Shown: positions 1 to 13,125, counted from the first letter of the stretch. The stretch: DNA of 64,000 nt from Hofstenia miamia (GCA_004352715.1 SCFE01000064.1:539736-603735); one strand, 5' to 3'. Numbers and translations are program-made. Notes: generated by a model not told the origin, from the sequence alone.

Positions 1-1017
1 GCTATGTGGTGAAAACTATTTGAATGTTTATCTAAGCATAAAAAATTTTGAAAACATTCATTTACCTTAATATATTGTTTTAAAAATGAAAGTTTTACAT
101 TTAAATAATATTGATACCATATGCAATTGAATTCTGTAATAAAGAGCTAATATTTTTCATTGAATTCGATAGACGGATGAACTGTCATGTTTTTGCGCAA
201 AGTTAAGTGTTTTAAGAGACCAATTGAAAGTTTTAGACAGAAGTATGCAATATTTGGTTTTATGTTTGTAAAGAGAAATGAGCAATATTGAAAATGAGAT
301 AAACAAAAAGAATTTATTAATTGTTTGTGATATATACTTGAGACGTTTCGCAGATGGTAAAGATACCTAACTCCAGTAGCCATTTTTTTAATTTTAGTCA
401 TTAAAAATTTTTCGAAATTTAAATCATTGTCAATCTCAACACCTAAATAATTTATTAATTCACTTTGCTTTATTGGTACTTGATTTATATTTAGTTCAAT
501 GTTTTTTATGAGATTTTTAAGTGTTTTAGGCGAGAAAATTATAAATTGTGTTTTTTTCAATATTTACTTTCAATTGATTACTTGAGAAATACTTTGTTAA
601 ATGTTCGATGTCATTTTGGAGAATTTTTGTAGCATTAAAGGCATTTACATTAGTACTTATGAGACAGGTATCGTCCGCATATTGATAAATATTACTGTTT
701 TTTATCTGTTTTGTTATATCATTTACGTAGAGTGAGAATAGGATGGGGCAAGAACTGTGCCCTGAGGTACCCCACGGTTAGTTGTAATATATTTTGATTT
801 TGTGCCATTAAGTATAACTCGTTTCTGTCGATTTATAAGGAAGTTCATTATCAAATTTATAGCATTGTAATTAAAATTATAATGCATTAATTTTTCTTTC
901 AGTATGTCAAAGTTCATTGAGTTAAACACTTTGCTCAAACCAAGAAGGGCAACATAACTACATTTATTTGAAGCTAAATTTGATTTTATTTGCTGTAATA
1001 TTGACAAAATTGCATCT
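1..1017 (-). mobile_element. LINE fragment (reverse transcriptase, 3' half), decayed
   Basis: Minus-strand non-LTR retrotransposon piece. At 1007-723 it encodes RT fingers/palm, including a degraded DLSKAF motif (GLSKVFNSM) and GVPQGTVLAP. A frameshift then leads to the catalytic box YADDT near 690 (with YVNDI before it). From 560 to 147 the RT C-terminal region appears (LGVEIDNDLNFEKF). Frameshifts show it is dead. The pattern fits the Jockey/CR1 superfamily, but the clade is not resolved. Confidence 0.8.
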
Positions 1018-3079
1018 AAATAATAATAATAATAATAATAATAATAAGAGTCAAAGCAAATTTATTGCTTAAATGAATGTAAAAACTATAAACTAACACA
1101 TGACAAAAATATTTACAAAACTAATTAAATATGCAATATTTATTAAAGGGCAGTTTTAAAAGTAATTTGACCATGCGTTGAGTTTATTATCTATGCCCAA
1201 TAATGTTTGCCTACTTAATAGAAATTGTTTTATTTTTTTCTTGAAGTGTTTATAGTTTTTCTCACATCTTATATCAATACTTAAATCATTCCAAGAGATT
1301 GAACATTTAAAAGAAAATGAATCTTGACGATTATTGATGCTAAAAAGTGTTTTATTTCTTTTATTGATTTTGATGTAATTATTAAGAAAACTTAATGAAC
1401 TTAATTCATGAATNNNNNNNNNNNNNNNNNNNNNNNNNNNNNNNNNNNNNNNNNNNNNNNNNNNNNNNNNNNNNNNNNNNNNNNNNNNNNNNNNNNNNNN
1501 NNNNNNNNNNNNNNNNNNNNNNNNNNNNNNNNNNNNNNNNNNNNNNNNNNNNNNNNNNNNNNNNNNNNNNNNNNNNNNNNNNNNNNNNNNNNNNNNNNNN
1601 NNNNNNNNNNNNNNNNNNNNNNNNNNNNNNNNNNNNNNNNNNNNNNNNNNNNNNNNNNNNNNNNNNNNNNNNNNNNNNNNNNNNNNNNNNNNNNNNNNNN
1701 NNNNNNNNNNNNNNNNNNNNNNNNNNNNNNNNNNNNNNNNNNNNNNNNNNNNNNNNNNNNNNNNNNNNNNNNNNNNNNNNNNNNNNNNNNNNNNNNNNNN
1801 NNNNNNNNNNNNNNNNNNNNNNNNNNNNNNNNNNNNNNNNNNNNNNNNNNNNNNNNNNNNNNNNNNNNNNNNNNNNNNNNNNNNNNNNNNNNNNNNNNNN
1901 NNNNNNNNNNNNNNNNNNNNNNNNNNNNNNNNNNNNNNNNNNNNNNNNNNNNNNNNNNNNNNNNNNNNNNNNNNNNNNNNNNNNNNNNNNNNNNNNNNNN
2001 NNNNNNNNNNNNNNNNNNNNNNNNNNNNNNNNNNNNNNNNNNNNNNNNNNNNNNNNNNNNNNNNNNNNNNNNNNNNNNNNNNNNNNNNNNNNNNNNNNNN
2101 NNNNNNNNNNNNNNNNNNNNNNNNNNNNNNNNNNNNNNNNNNNNNNNNNNNNNNNNNNNNNNNNNNNNNNNNNNNNNNNNNNNNNNNNNNNNNNNNNNNN
2201 NNNNNNNNNNNNNNNNNNNNNNNNNNNNNNNNNNNNNNNNNNNNNNNNNNNNNNNNNNNNNNNNNNNNNNNNNNNNNNNNNNNNNNNNNNNNNNNNNNNN
2301 NNNNNNNNNNNNNNNNNNNNNNNNNNNNNNNNNNNNNNNNNNNNNNNNNNNNNNNNNNNNNNNNNNNNNNNNNNNNNNNNNNNNNNNNNNNNNNNNNNNN
2401 NNNNNNNNNNNNNATGGGTCCTAATGCAGTTCCTTGCGGTACGCCTAGATTTGTAGTAGTATAGTCTGAAAAAATGTGATCAATTCTTACTCTTTGTCTG
2501 CGATTCATAATGAAATTTATTGCATTGACAGTAAAACCTTCTTCTAAAATATCGACATTTATTGAATTAAATGCTTTGCTTAAATCAAGTAAAGCAACGC
2601 TGTAAACAAATTTTGATTTAAATTTTGTTTAATTTTTTCTGTGATTGATAAAATCGCAGTAGGAAATTAAGTTGAAATTTTTCCGAATTTAAAATTGAAT
2701 TTACCCATATTTTCAAAATTTCTGTTTAAAAAGTTTGCGATATCCTTCTTATTCTTGTACATCTTGAAAAGCAAAAATATCACAAATATGATCAATTTTC
2801 TTTGATTCAACAGAATTTAAATAATTAGAATTAAAGTCTCCAAGGACACTAATAAACTTATTTTCAAGAATTGCATATTCTATTTCTTCAATTTTGTGGT
2901 TACAAAATTCAGAAATATAATTTTTATTTGGATTGTAGCAAATGTTTATGAGTTCGCTGTTGCAAGAATTTGAAAAAGATTTTAGTTCAATCCACATACC
3001 TTCGAAAATCTCATGTTTTTCTTCAATAATTTTTGCTTATTTCATCAACAATTGTTACTTTATCATATATTTTAACAAA
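1018..3079 (-). mobile_element. LINE copy A with (TAA)n tail, internally deleted, holding an N gap
   Basis: Minus strand. Endonuclease-like part at 2997-2749 (INICYNPNK, SVLGDFNS), then directly RT fingers at 2650-2414 (ALLDLSKAFNSI with frameshift, NLGVPQGTALGP), then 1000 Ns, then the 3' end from 1413: the C-terminus (SISWNDLSIDIRCEKNYKHF to the stop at 1156) and a 3' UTR ending in a (TAA)n tract at 1018-1047. The same 3' end recurs at 22.6, 44.6 and 59.6 kb. It abuts the RT of the LINE at 1-1017, so it seems inserted into it. Confidence 0.8.
1414..2413. other. Assembly gap (1000 N)
   Basis: A run of exactly 1000 unknown bases, probably a default or estimated gap size. ORFs reported across it are not real. 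Confidence 0.99.
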
Positions 3080-4010
3080 ATGCCAAGAAAGAAAGGTTTG
3101 AAGGGAAGAACAATACAAAAGCAATTCATTTGAGCTAAAAGAGGTAATTCACTTAACAGAAATATTGATTCTCCACAGAATTTCATATCAAAAACCTGTA
3201 AAAGGCTATTTGAAATATTCAGTTGACCATTTCAAGATTTTGAGCAAGCTAAACAGCTCACATTGTTATCTGAAAAACAATAAATAAAATTGTGATGTCT
3301 TGTCATGATTGTAATGAATTAAAAACCAATTACTTGAACATCAGTAATCATGACATAAAAATTGATATTGTCTGAGAACCATGTTATTTTTCTTCTTCTC
3401 ACACAAACTATCATGTGCAGCCAAATTCAAGAACCTCTGATATAAACATTCAAAATCGTCTTGCTATTTGTTTTGTGGCAGGACTCATGATGATGCAGTC
3501 AGGTTTTCAGAAGTAATGGTACAACAATTCCAATTAGTAATGCTGCATGGAACAGTACACTGAAGCACATTAATAAAAATGTGTGTGATTTGACATCAGG
3601 AAACTGCAAAAATGCTTCTGCTAGACTGTATGCTTCAATCCTTGCAACATAAGTACTGTCCTAATCAATCTTGGTGCATTTGGAAACAGGGAGATAAATT
3701 CCATCCAGGAAAGCCATATATCTTGCCTACATGGCATCAGTTTATCTTACCATTATATGAGAATTTGACAACTTCAGATGTGATGAGATGCTGTGTTTCT
3801 GGTTAAACTCAAAACCAAAACGAGTCTCTCCATAACAGGTTGTGAGCTAAATGTGCCACAGGCAAGTTTGTTGGGTGCACATCCCTCACATTCCATGCCA
3901 ACTATTCTGCCTTGGAGAAAAACAAAGGGGAATCTGCAAGAAGCTTGTTGATGCTAAAATTGAATCTTTGGCCAACTGCCACTTTAGAAAATAAGGGTGG
4001 TTTGAGATAA
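3080..4010 (+). pseudogene. Mutator-like (MULE-type) transposase remnant
   Basis: Begins with a short basic start MPRKKGLKGR. From 3612 it shows the order CPNQSWCIWKQ, PLYENLTTSDVMRCC, stop, TQNQNESLHN, KFVGC. That order (CP..SWC, piy.dL....ll.rC..G.TQN.NES) is what I recall for the Mutator-like transposase domain spread through invertebrate genomes. Several in-frame stops and frameshifts make it inactive. Family assignment is from memory of the motif order. Confidence 0.7.
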
Positions 4011-6026
4011 AAAAAGGTGTTCTAAATCATTGAAAAGCAGCAAATCTAAGAAGGCATATAGTAAGGTTGATAAAAAACATTCAAGTGGTGGATTCTGATC
4101 AAGAACAGCTTTATCAATTCTAAAAACTTTAAATTGCATTTTTCTCCTTTCTTACTTTTTTCAAAATTCGTTGATACATAAGCTGCTTCTCTTCTTACAA
4201 TTTTTAACATACAATCCTGATTTATATATCATTTGAAAAATAATTTAAATAAAAATAACCGTACTGGCCAGTTTTTTTAATATTTTGAATATGTTTGATT
4301 TTAATGTAATTTTCCACATAGGCCCTGGAATTTTTCCAAATTTTGATTTGGTGTAGCAGAAAGAGCAATTCATCAATGCTGAAACATATTTATCACTGTT
4401 TACTTTAAATCTCAATTAAAAATCCTACAATGCTTGTGGTTAGCTAATTTTTTCTTGGAAAAATATATTTGGCCATTTCAGACCAAATCAGAAAATCTGT
4501 AAATAATTTGATTGGTTGGGCTATTTTTAGTCAATTTATTTTGAAAATATCTAAAACTTGTCTTTTTCGCCATATATGCCTGGTTATGTACCTATTGCTC
4601 TCTGTGAGTTGATTATCTCCAAACATTTGGAAGGGATTAGTCAATGTAATACATCTTAACTGTAGAGCGACCTCAAAGTACTGTCAGAGAGATCATCAGA
4701 CGTTTCACATAGTCTGATTATAGCCTAACTGCTATAATTAGTTCCTACAAAGCATTTTGTGTTTGCCTAAATTGTTTATTTCATACTTGCTTACTATATA
4801 CAACATTTTCAAATTAAATGGCTACAAGATTTACAAACACAGTGTTCTGAATTTTTTCATTTGTTGATATAAGCACACTATAATAGAAAAATAATTACAG
4901 TAATGGCCCCATAAATCCCTATTAAACTAATGGGGAGAGATTTCATCTCAACTCCACCCCGCATGGCTGATTGGGATCACCATGGGCCCCACTGGACAAG
5001 CTTCGTAATTACAGAACTTGTCACTAGAATTGAAAAACATGTAACTCTATTAACCACTCTAAATTAAAGTATTCTATGTAAAAACTAATTTAGATAACCA
5101 TTCTTAGAAATACCCTCAGTGCCAAGGAAATTGGATATCTAAATTGTGCAGAAAACTAATGCACAAGGTAGTGGACATATAAAATAGAACATAACAATGG
5201 CCAAAATTTAGAGTCCATGCCCTAATTGATGAAAGAATAGCAATGATACTATGAACTAAAAGAAGTGCAATCATTTTCTAAGGAGAGGGGGTTTCTAGTT
5301 TTATCAATTTTAAAGGTTAAATGACCGATATTTTCATTCTGCCTACAATTATTTTTGCATTGAGCTAATAGATTTTTAGTAATATTACATGAATTTTGAG
5401 GCATAACAGGGATGTTTTTGCAAATACAGAATATAAATTGCGAACAATATTTAAATTTCTATGAGTAATCCTTGCTTGAATGTTTATGTAGGTTTGAGCA
5501 AGTGAGTTTTTGGTACACTGCTCAATTATTCTATCACACAACACAAGTAGGTAATTTTAAAAAGTGTGATTGAAACTATATAACTTTGGAATGTAATATG
5601 ATAGAAGAAAAATTTTTTGAATGCTGTTGAAAATTTCTTCAACAAGGCATGCTAATAGTTGAGCAATTTAATAACCATGTTATATGTTAAAAACAATTTA
5701 AAATACATAATAACTTCAAAATTTTTACTCTTAAATAAAGCAATTTGGAATAAAAAATTATTTCACACTTGTTTTTGGCCTATCATATGCAATTGTGAGT
5801 TTCTTGGTAAGGCACTTTGGAGACATTATGGAGGGCAGCACAACATCTTTGTCATATTCTTTGAATGTCCATGCTTCTGTAGCTTTGTTTCGATTTACAG
5901 AAAAATTTTCAGCATTATCATTGTTACCCTAAATATTCAATTAGTCTATATAGCAATGATTTTTAAGCAATGCATATCTCTATAGTTTATACAATTGATT
6001 TAGTATTGTATAATTTTAACTATAAG
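4011..6026. other. Region just downstream of the kinase gene, no gene seen
   Basis: AT-rich DNA with no convincing coding similarity. A plus-strand open frame at 5659-5985 shows no recognisable domain and unremarkable composition. A small GC-richer patch at 4900-5000 has possible short inverted ends (CAGTAATGGCCCC and GGGCCCCACTG) but no target duplication. The 3' UTR of the kinase probably lies at the upper end. Confidence 0.5.
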
Positions 6027-6107
6027 CTAGCACAACTCAATGTCATCTTCAGAAACATTATTGGAGCTGGAGACTTTGTGCAGTCCATCACATTGTGTTT
6101 TCAGACG
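6027..6107 (-). CDS. HUNK: HUNK-like kinase, terminal coding exon 12 (stop codon)
   Basis: 27 codons including TAG (6027-6029), starting in phase 0 after TATCCAG. Encodes RLKTQCDGLHKVSS and ends SEDDIELC. It lies 238 bases past exon 11 and is too short for ORF prediction. The acidic end closing on Cys recalls the end of human HUNK (-KTQC), although this is weak. No AATAAA was seen close downstream. Confidence 0.7.
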   Translation of the reverse strand, partial: RLKTQCDGLHKVSSSNNVSEDDIELC

Positions 6108-6345
6108 CTGGATATTTTTTAATTTTAGAGTTTTAAACAATTTTTAAGAACCACAAAGTATTAAGAATTCTTGGGTTATAAATTGGGGTGAACATATAAG
6201 ACTAATTATTTTGAAAGCAACTTTTGAGAAGATTAATGCTTCAAAACAAACATATCTTCTCATGATTACTCTTTGCTCTTAAGCAAGTAGTGAATTAACT
6301 GGCATTGATGACAAAAAATATAGTTTAATTAATCTGTCACCTCAC

Positions 6346-6597
6346 CTTTGCTGATTTTGAAACTCTTCGGCACATAGATTCAGGTTTATTATTAGATGAC
6401 ACATTGATTCTGACTCGTTGAATAGTTGTTTGCTCATTAACTTGTGAACCACTCTGATAAGGCAAATTTCTTGGCTGAGTCATTTTCTTCAGAATACCAA
6501 CTGGACGTACAGTTTGATCATATGTCATGTTTTGCTTTTCTTTTTCAGGATTGTCAGAGCTTTGTACAGCTAAAGATATTTTATTAAGTATTTGTAG
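6346..6597 (-). CDS. HUNK: HUNK-like kinase, coding exon 11 (tail; 5' edge uncertain)
   Basis: Encodes a polar, basic tail including MTYDQTVRPVGILKKMTQP and NKPESMCRRVSKSAK, ending in phase 0 at AAG|GTGAGG. Three acceptors are possible. TGTAG at 6598 gives phase 0 and joins exon 10 directly; this one is used here. TTTAG before 6569 would need an unseen exon ending in phase 1. AAAAG before 6534 has no pyrimidine tract. The protein would be 594 residues with the first and 573 with the last. Confidence 0.65.
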
Positions 6598-7859
6598 CTA
6601 CATTTATGTAAAACATGTAAAACTGCTTCTACTTGTTTTGGACACAGGCATAACATTTTTTTCAAAGCCACCAACATTTTCTGTATGTACAAAATACTAC
6701 AGATTTGTTTCTATTGATCGGTGATTACTGGTTTCATCTTGTTGCACTTGCTTCCAAATCACTAAAACTTGAAATTGCTGTTCCACATTAATGTCATGTT
6801 TTCACTACTTGAGAATTTGAATAACCAATTTGTTTTTCTTCAAAATGCAAGAGATAGCAAATAATTTGCCTGATATGCAATTGCAATGGCATAGTTTACA
6901 ATTGCTGTCAATCAATAATGAAAGTAAAAAACTTGAAATATAATTGAATATAGCTTTCACTAATCATTCATATTTGCACTCAGTGCATACGCCTTAAGAA
7001 TTTTCAAATTATTTAGTAAAAGTCTATAATTATAAGGTATATAATTCAATAGCAAAGTTTCAAACTTTTAAGAGTGAGTGTTGAGAAAGTCTATAAAAAA
7101 ATACTAAAATAAAGCAAATTAATAATAATTACTATTTATTTATATTCTATGAGGGATAAGAATCATGGCAAAGTCGATATATGTATTGAGTATGTAATAA
7201 TTGGTGTGCATGTGAGCAGGAATATCAATATAATGTAGAAAATTATTGGTGTATAAAAGCATTTGATTAAAATTTCCCAACAGCATGAATTGGTAATATG
7301 AAGACAACAATTTCAGTAAGTTATAAACAGCAAATAAACCTCAGTGAGAATCAATATAACTCATCAGTTCTTTACATGTTGAAAATTCAAAAAGACTTCT
7401 GTATTGAAAAAAAACCAGGAGATGCAAATCAGAATAGGCAGAAATCTTAGTAATGCAACATGATGCTACATAATTTATGGTGAAAATCACTGGGTGTTTC
7501 TAATTTCATATGATAGTGATGAGACTGGAAGTATTTCATCTAGCTTAGGTCAAATAGCACTAGTCCTATAAAGTATTCAGACACCAAGAAAGCTTGATTT
7601 CATCCTCTTCTGTGTTCTACATAATCTCACATACTTCATAGTAGAATTCACAATCCTGCTGCAAACTGACAAAAAGAGATTAGGTATTATATACATACAA
7701 TGCCAACATTGACAAGCAAAATTTGTGAAGACAAAGGGCCTTCTTTAAAAAATTAGTTTTAAATTGATTCAAATTTATAGAGTTCATATCATTGTTAAAA
7801 ATGTTGTGAACATCTGAAGTTTATAGAACATAATCATACAAATGATAATTTCAAACAAC

Positions 7860-9180
7860 ATTAAGCTTGTTGTTGTGAAGATTGATCAATGGATCTCTAA
7901 AAATTTCTTGCTTGACTATGTAAGAATCAAGTTGTCTGCATATTGCAGAAATCATAGGTCCTTCAAATCTGTAAAGGCATCAGCTAAGTTGGCAGCATAA
8001 CATAGAAACTGAGTAGATGATTGTGAGTCACTCTGAAACAAGCCTTGGTTTATGTGTGATTTCTTCCACTGATCTTAGACCATCAATAATTACTACATCA
8101 TTTGTTTGCAATATCACAATAATTGATTTAAGGAAACGTCCTTTTAAACCCAAACACTATATTTTGGAGATTATATCATTCCTCTCCACAGAGTTAAAGG
8201 CTTTTTCAAAATCTACAAAACATGGATAATCCTTTTTTAGGCTTCCTGAATGGAGAAATTTTATAAGTTTGCTCATGGCATCTTGTGTTCCCTGCCTGAT
8301 CTGAAGCCATACTGTTCATTTGGAAGTAGATTTCCTAAATGAGCAATTTGAAAATATTGAGCAAGCCAGTGAATAATTTTAGCAAGGTTTTGAGTACAAC
8401 AATATCTGTATAGTTACCTGTTCCAGAGATTAATCCATTCCCTTGTACAGGTGAAAAGTCAGTGCTCTCTCCAACCACTTGCAGAACTTCCTGTTCTCAG
8501 ACAAGTATTGAACAGCATTAGAAACAGTGTTAGCAGATATGGAGATTCATAAGCAGCGTTTATATCCTCATTTGCTAGGCAGTTGTCATTGGCAGCTTTT
8601 CTGTTCTTTAGATGTTTTATACCAGAATTTAATCAATTTAAGTGAAAAGTCTATAATGAAATCCATGTGTATGCTCCTGCTTTTCTATAATTGGGTCTAA
8701 GCATATAGAGGCTTGATCATTAGAGCTTAGCAGTCAGCTAAAATGTGCCTCTCATTTGTGCAATAGAATTGAAGAAAGTGATTGTTGTCTGTTTGTTGAA
8801 ATTATGTCCCACATGTTATATTCTGAACAATTTATCATGTTATTCATTTTTTCTGATTTTGTAATATCTTATATATTACAGCAAAGACTTTGGTATGTCT
8901 TCTTAAGGTTCCATCAGTGGGCATAGAACTTCAAGTTTCAATTTTCTTCATTCATGATCAAACCAAGGTTTGTGATTGTCTTTCCTCATTGTTATTGTGG
9001 GTGTAACTTCTAAGACATAATGACATGAGTTCACAACAACCTTTATTGCTCATCCACACCAAGACTGCTGAAAAGGAAGTGAAGGTATGCTTGGCAGCCA
9101 ACAAAATGAGACAGCCTACTTTGCAAAAGTTATTCCTAGACATGAAATTGATATTGCTTAATGGGACAACCATCTAGTGG
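7860..9180 (-). mobile_element. LINE reverse transcriptase remnant (minus strand, in intron 10)
   Basis: Reading the minus strand through frameshifts gives GTGNYTDIVVLKTL, RQGTQDAMSKLIKFLHS and the RT core PCFVDFEKAFNSVERNDII (near 8230-8160), then SVEEITHKPRL. FVDFEKAF.SV is typical of RTE/L1-like endonuclease-reverse transcriptases, a different lineage from the DLSKAF LINEs elsewhere in the window. Many stops. The raw ORFs on both strands here are shadows of it. Confidence 0.7.
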
Positions 9181-11423
9181 AATGTGGAATTAATTGCAAG
9201 GAACAAAGACACTTGTGCTATAGATGTTTTGAAGGATAAAGAATCTTTCTGGTAATCAATGAATCTGAAATCAATTGTTGTAAGTATTATAATATTATTG
9301 GAGGTGATTTCACAGCTAAATAATGCGCAAAATAATGCAATCAATTCCCAGCACATTGATGACTTATTGAAAAAAATTAAAATAGCAAGACACAATTTTT
9401 TTGCAACTCTGACACTGTAGAATATATGGTAGGAACTGATTATTATACATTGAAAACTACATTAAGTTATGAAAAATGCCTATGCATATCAGTATAAAAA
9501 GCAGAAAAGCTAGGTTTACATAGCATAGTGGTAGACGCTTATCAAAATTACTCTCTTTATACTCTTTCACTAATATCACAAAAATTGCAAGTCACAAAAA
9601 TTTTGTATTAAAACAACTGTAAATAACAAAAATGCATTGGTAAACTTATTTTTAGATGTTGAATTTCGTGATTTTATTTATCATTGAACTATTTCATTCA
9701 GTTTTCAAAATCCAGATAGATGCAGATAAGTTTGCATTACAATCTTTATCTAATGCTCTATGGGTTGATTATGGCATGGGCGGTCGAGCATAGTTTGCTT
9801 ACTAATTTCATGAGTTTGGAAGCAGATAGTTGCACATCCAAGTAAGCACTATGGGACTGCAATCCCCCCATGAAAAAGTAATTTGGAGTGTAATTATTAG
9901 ATCAATTTGTGCAATCCTAGTAAAAATATTTCAAAGCTAAACGAAAAAATTCCAAATTAGTTACAATTTTTTTATTTGATTTGTAAATCGATTAAACAAG
10001 CTTCACTATTATTTGCTAAATACTTGCAAAGTTTTTCAAATTTTCATTGAATGATTTTAAACTATTATAGGAAAATACTCAATATTATCAATGGATCTCA
10101 ACTATTTAGTAAACTACCAAAAGCAGTTCACGGAACTGCTTCCACAGAATGCATAACATAAAGCTATGTAGAGTTTGTAAGTAAGATATTTTATTGCTTT
10201 CCAGCAGCACAAAAAATCGGGAGTTTGAATATTTATCAAATACTGTATAAACATTTTCAATGAAAAGCACGTTTCAGATATTCCGTGCTCCAATGTATTT
10301 GCTTAATGCTCTGATGGCACATTAAGATTTGAAAATCATCAAGACTTCTTCCATCACCATTGTATGAGCTGCTTTTAGAGGAAAAAATCAACTTTTTTCA
10401 AAATCAACTTTTTAGTTCCGATTCTGAAATATGTTGGATTTAGGAAAGGAGGAACTGTATCCTACAATTAGTCCAGATCTGCTAATGTTCTCTTATAACG
10501 CACATTTCAAAGATTTTTAAAATGTATTCACTACATTTTAGATTTTCAAACTTTTTGTACCAAATTTTTTTAAATATTTCTTAAATCTTAAACATTATTT
10601 TGCGTTAATTTTTCAGTTTTAATCATAGAAACCATGTTATTCAAAAGCCTAGAAATATTACTGATTAAAATAATTTCCCATATTTTAGTGTTTTTTGTGT
10701 TAAATGATAGATGTTTTTCATTCCTACTTAGAAATTTAAACATCAGCTAAGATGATTAAATTTTTAAAATACTAAGAACTATGAAACTTAAATTGACTGA
10801 TGGCATATTTTCATTTAGGAATTGTGTTCACATTCAAGAGAAATATTTTGCAATAAGTAGTGTGTTTACATAAACGAAATTATCTGTGGCATGTAAAAAA
10901 TTATAATACTTTATTGTAGTTATCATAGCAAAAGAAAAATCAAAAAGTCAAAGCAATTAGAATTTGAAGAAAAAATGAAAAAGTTATGAAATTAAGATGT
11001 ACTTCTTACAGAAAAGCTTTCACGACAAAATAGCCCCCAGCTCTATAATACCTCTCATTTTCTACTCTAATAAAATTTAAAATTGCAATTACTGAATGTT
11101 AGTAAAAAAATTAGAAATAATGCACCAAAGAGATTTTCAATGTATTAAGCTCTTCCTCTTTCGCCAGATTTCAGACAACATAAGCTTTCTAGCAATTCTC
11201 AAGCATGGTGGTACCGAGGACAGAAAGAAAAATGAAGAGAGGATCAAAATGAGACACCGGGATCTACTTTTCAGTTTCTACAGAAATTGGGACTCATTTG
11301 CTAAACTAAAATATCTCGGAAATTTCTGCATTCTGTATTTAATTTGATTATTAATAGATAATTTTAGCGCATATTTTTAGTACAGGAGCAGAAATGGATA
11401 TATATGTATATATCTATTATATA
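9181..11423. other. Intron 10 interior, no gene seen
   Basis: AT-rich intronic DNA. A stretch near 11150-11250 shares a pattern with 45250-45310 (ATTTCA-ACAACAT followed by TCAAGCA), so it is probably an unnamed dispersed repeat. No coding domain was recognised in the 11096-11347 open frame. Confidence 0.4.
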
Positions 11424-13125
11424 CAGTGGGGTAACTGACAGGGGGCTTGAGAACCCCTCCCCCCCCTGGTGAGATTTGTGAATATAACAAAATCCTATAT
11501 TAATTTTTTACGAAATATTTTATGCTCAGGCACTGATTGTCCCGTATTATCATAAGCCCCATAAATAATGTAACATTATACCATAAGTTTTCCTTTTATT
11601 TTATCATTAATTGGTTTGAAATTTAAGCAAAAAAAACTTTAATCTTTTAGCAAAAATTTGCTTTTTAATTTTTTGGCATCCACTTAGACAAAAAAATCTT
11701 TTATGTCTCTAAAAAGTGCAGAGTTACATGTTTCCTACAACAAACGATTGATTGTATGTATCAATTTCTCGTACGTTGCTAATTATGTGCGATAAAGAAA
11801 ACCATGTGTTGAGGTGAAACAAAAGCCAAAATTATTTAAGGTTATATTTTAAAAAAAGCATTGATCACAAATTGATAATGTGATGACACCTTGTCAAGAA
11901 TTAATCAATGTCAATGGCTCTTACATTACTCCATATCAGTTTTAAACCAACCATTTTAAAATGTTTTTCTTGCTTAGCTAAAGTTCCTATTGTATCCATA
12001 AGGATACCATCGGAATTGTTTACATTTTCAAACAATGTTCTCCAATCCTAACAGGAAAAATCCTTGCATATGGATGAAGATGTGTGTTAAAAATTATTCC
12101 TGGGCCTTTAAAATGTGAAGGTATTATCTATTCTCAAATAAATGTCATATTTTTGCAAAACATTTAAATTTTCTCTACACGTCATGAACAAAATCAAATT
12201 GTCAACTGTTTCACAAAAAGTCAAAATTTAAAGGAATAAATTAAACATGAAATTATTGTCCACCCTAATATGTTTTCGTATTTTAGACATTGTTATTAGT
12301 TATGAGTGCTTAATTTTTTTCAAGGAATTCATTAGAGATTGCAAAAAAAAATGAACAATGCACCAAGTTGATCAATCTAAGCACTTAAGAGTACTATTCA
12401 GAGAGGAATTATGTTTGTTCTCATTGTGATTTGCTACAGAATACAAGATATTTGTGAATGTTGTGAGTAAATTAGTCAAAGATGATTATATCACTCACTT
12501 GGGCTCTGTCCAAGAAAAGAATTGAAAAGTTTATGAAATGTAAGGACATGCACAATTCATTCCCCAAAAATGCTAATATCTACAGAATATCTCTTGCACT
12601 TGCTATCACCAGTGCTGGATTTGAAATTTTTTTATAATTCAAGACCAACTAAGTCATATTTAAAAAAAGGTTAATGATACAAGATCATTTAAAAAGTCTA
12701 AATCTAACTAATATTGAGCAAGCAAATAGCATTGATTTTGAACATTTTTTGAATATATTCAAAATTATAAAAATGAGAAAAATTGTTTTAGACAATCTAA
12801 GTGATTGCATTTCTCATTGGCAATTGGTCAGATTTCTTACTTGGTCTTTTCAGTCTATTTTGCTCATTAACAATGAATGAATCTAATATTTAAATGATAA
12901 GGTTGAATATGAGCATGATAAACATTAATGTTCCCAGCAAATATGAAATATAAAATGAAAAATTAAGGAGTTCTTATTTTGTATCCAAAACTGCTATCAT
13001 TGGAAAATACAATAAAAACACCTACCCCTTGCAATACTCTGTTAATTTTCATGGTAGATGTGATCACCCTGTTCCTTGTAATAGAGGTCAGCACCCCCTG
13101 ACGCCCTTAGTCAGTTACGCCACTG
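11424..13125 (+). mobile_element. hAT element, ZMYM1-like transposase remnant
   Basis: Ends are imperfect inverted repeats: CAGTGGGGTAACTGACAGGG at the left and the reverse complement of CAGTGGCGTAACTGACTAAG at the right. Inside, frameshifted coding sequence around 12590-12800 reads ITSAGFEI, NSRPTKSYLKKG, LNLTNIEQANSIDFEHF and KMRKIVL. This is the C-terminal pattern of zinc-finger MYM-type-1-like hAT transposases. No clear 8-base target duplication, as both flanks are TA-rich. Dead copy. Confidence 0.7.

Noticed and set aside
1156-2508. 450-residue minus-strand frame and similar plus-strand frames
   Set aside because: They run through 1000 Ns; only the ends are real LINE sequence.
4898-4996. 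Tiny element with CAGTAATGGCCCC and GGGCCCCACTG ends
   Set aside because: Inverted similarity is short and no duplicated target is present.
8017-8229. Plus-strand 70-residue frame
   Set aside because: The opposite strand encodes the RT core FVDFEKAFNSVERNDI; this is its shadow.
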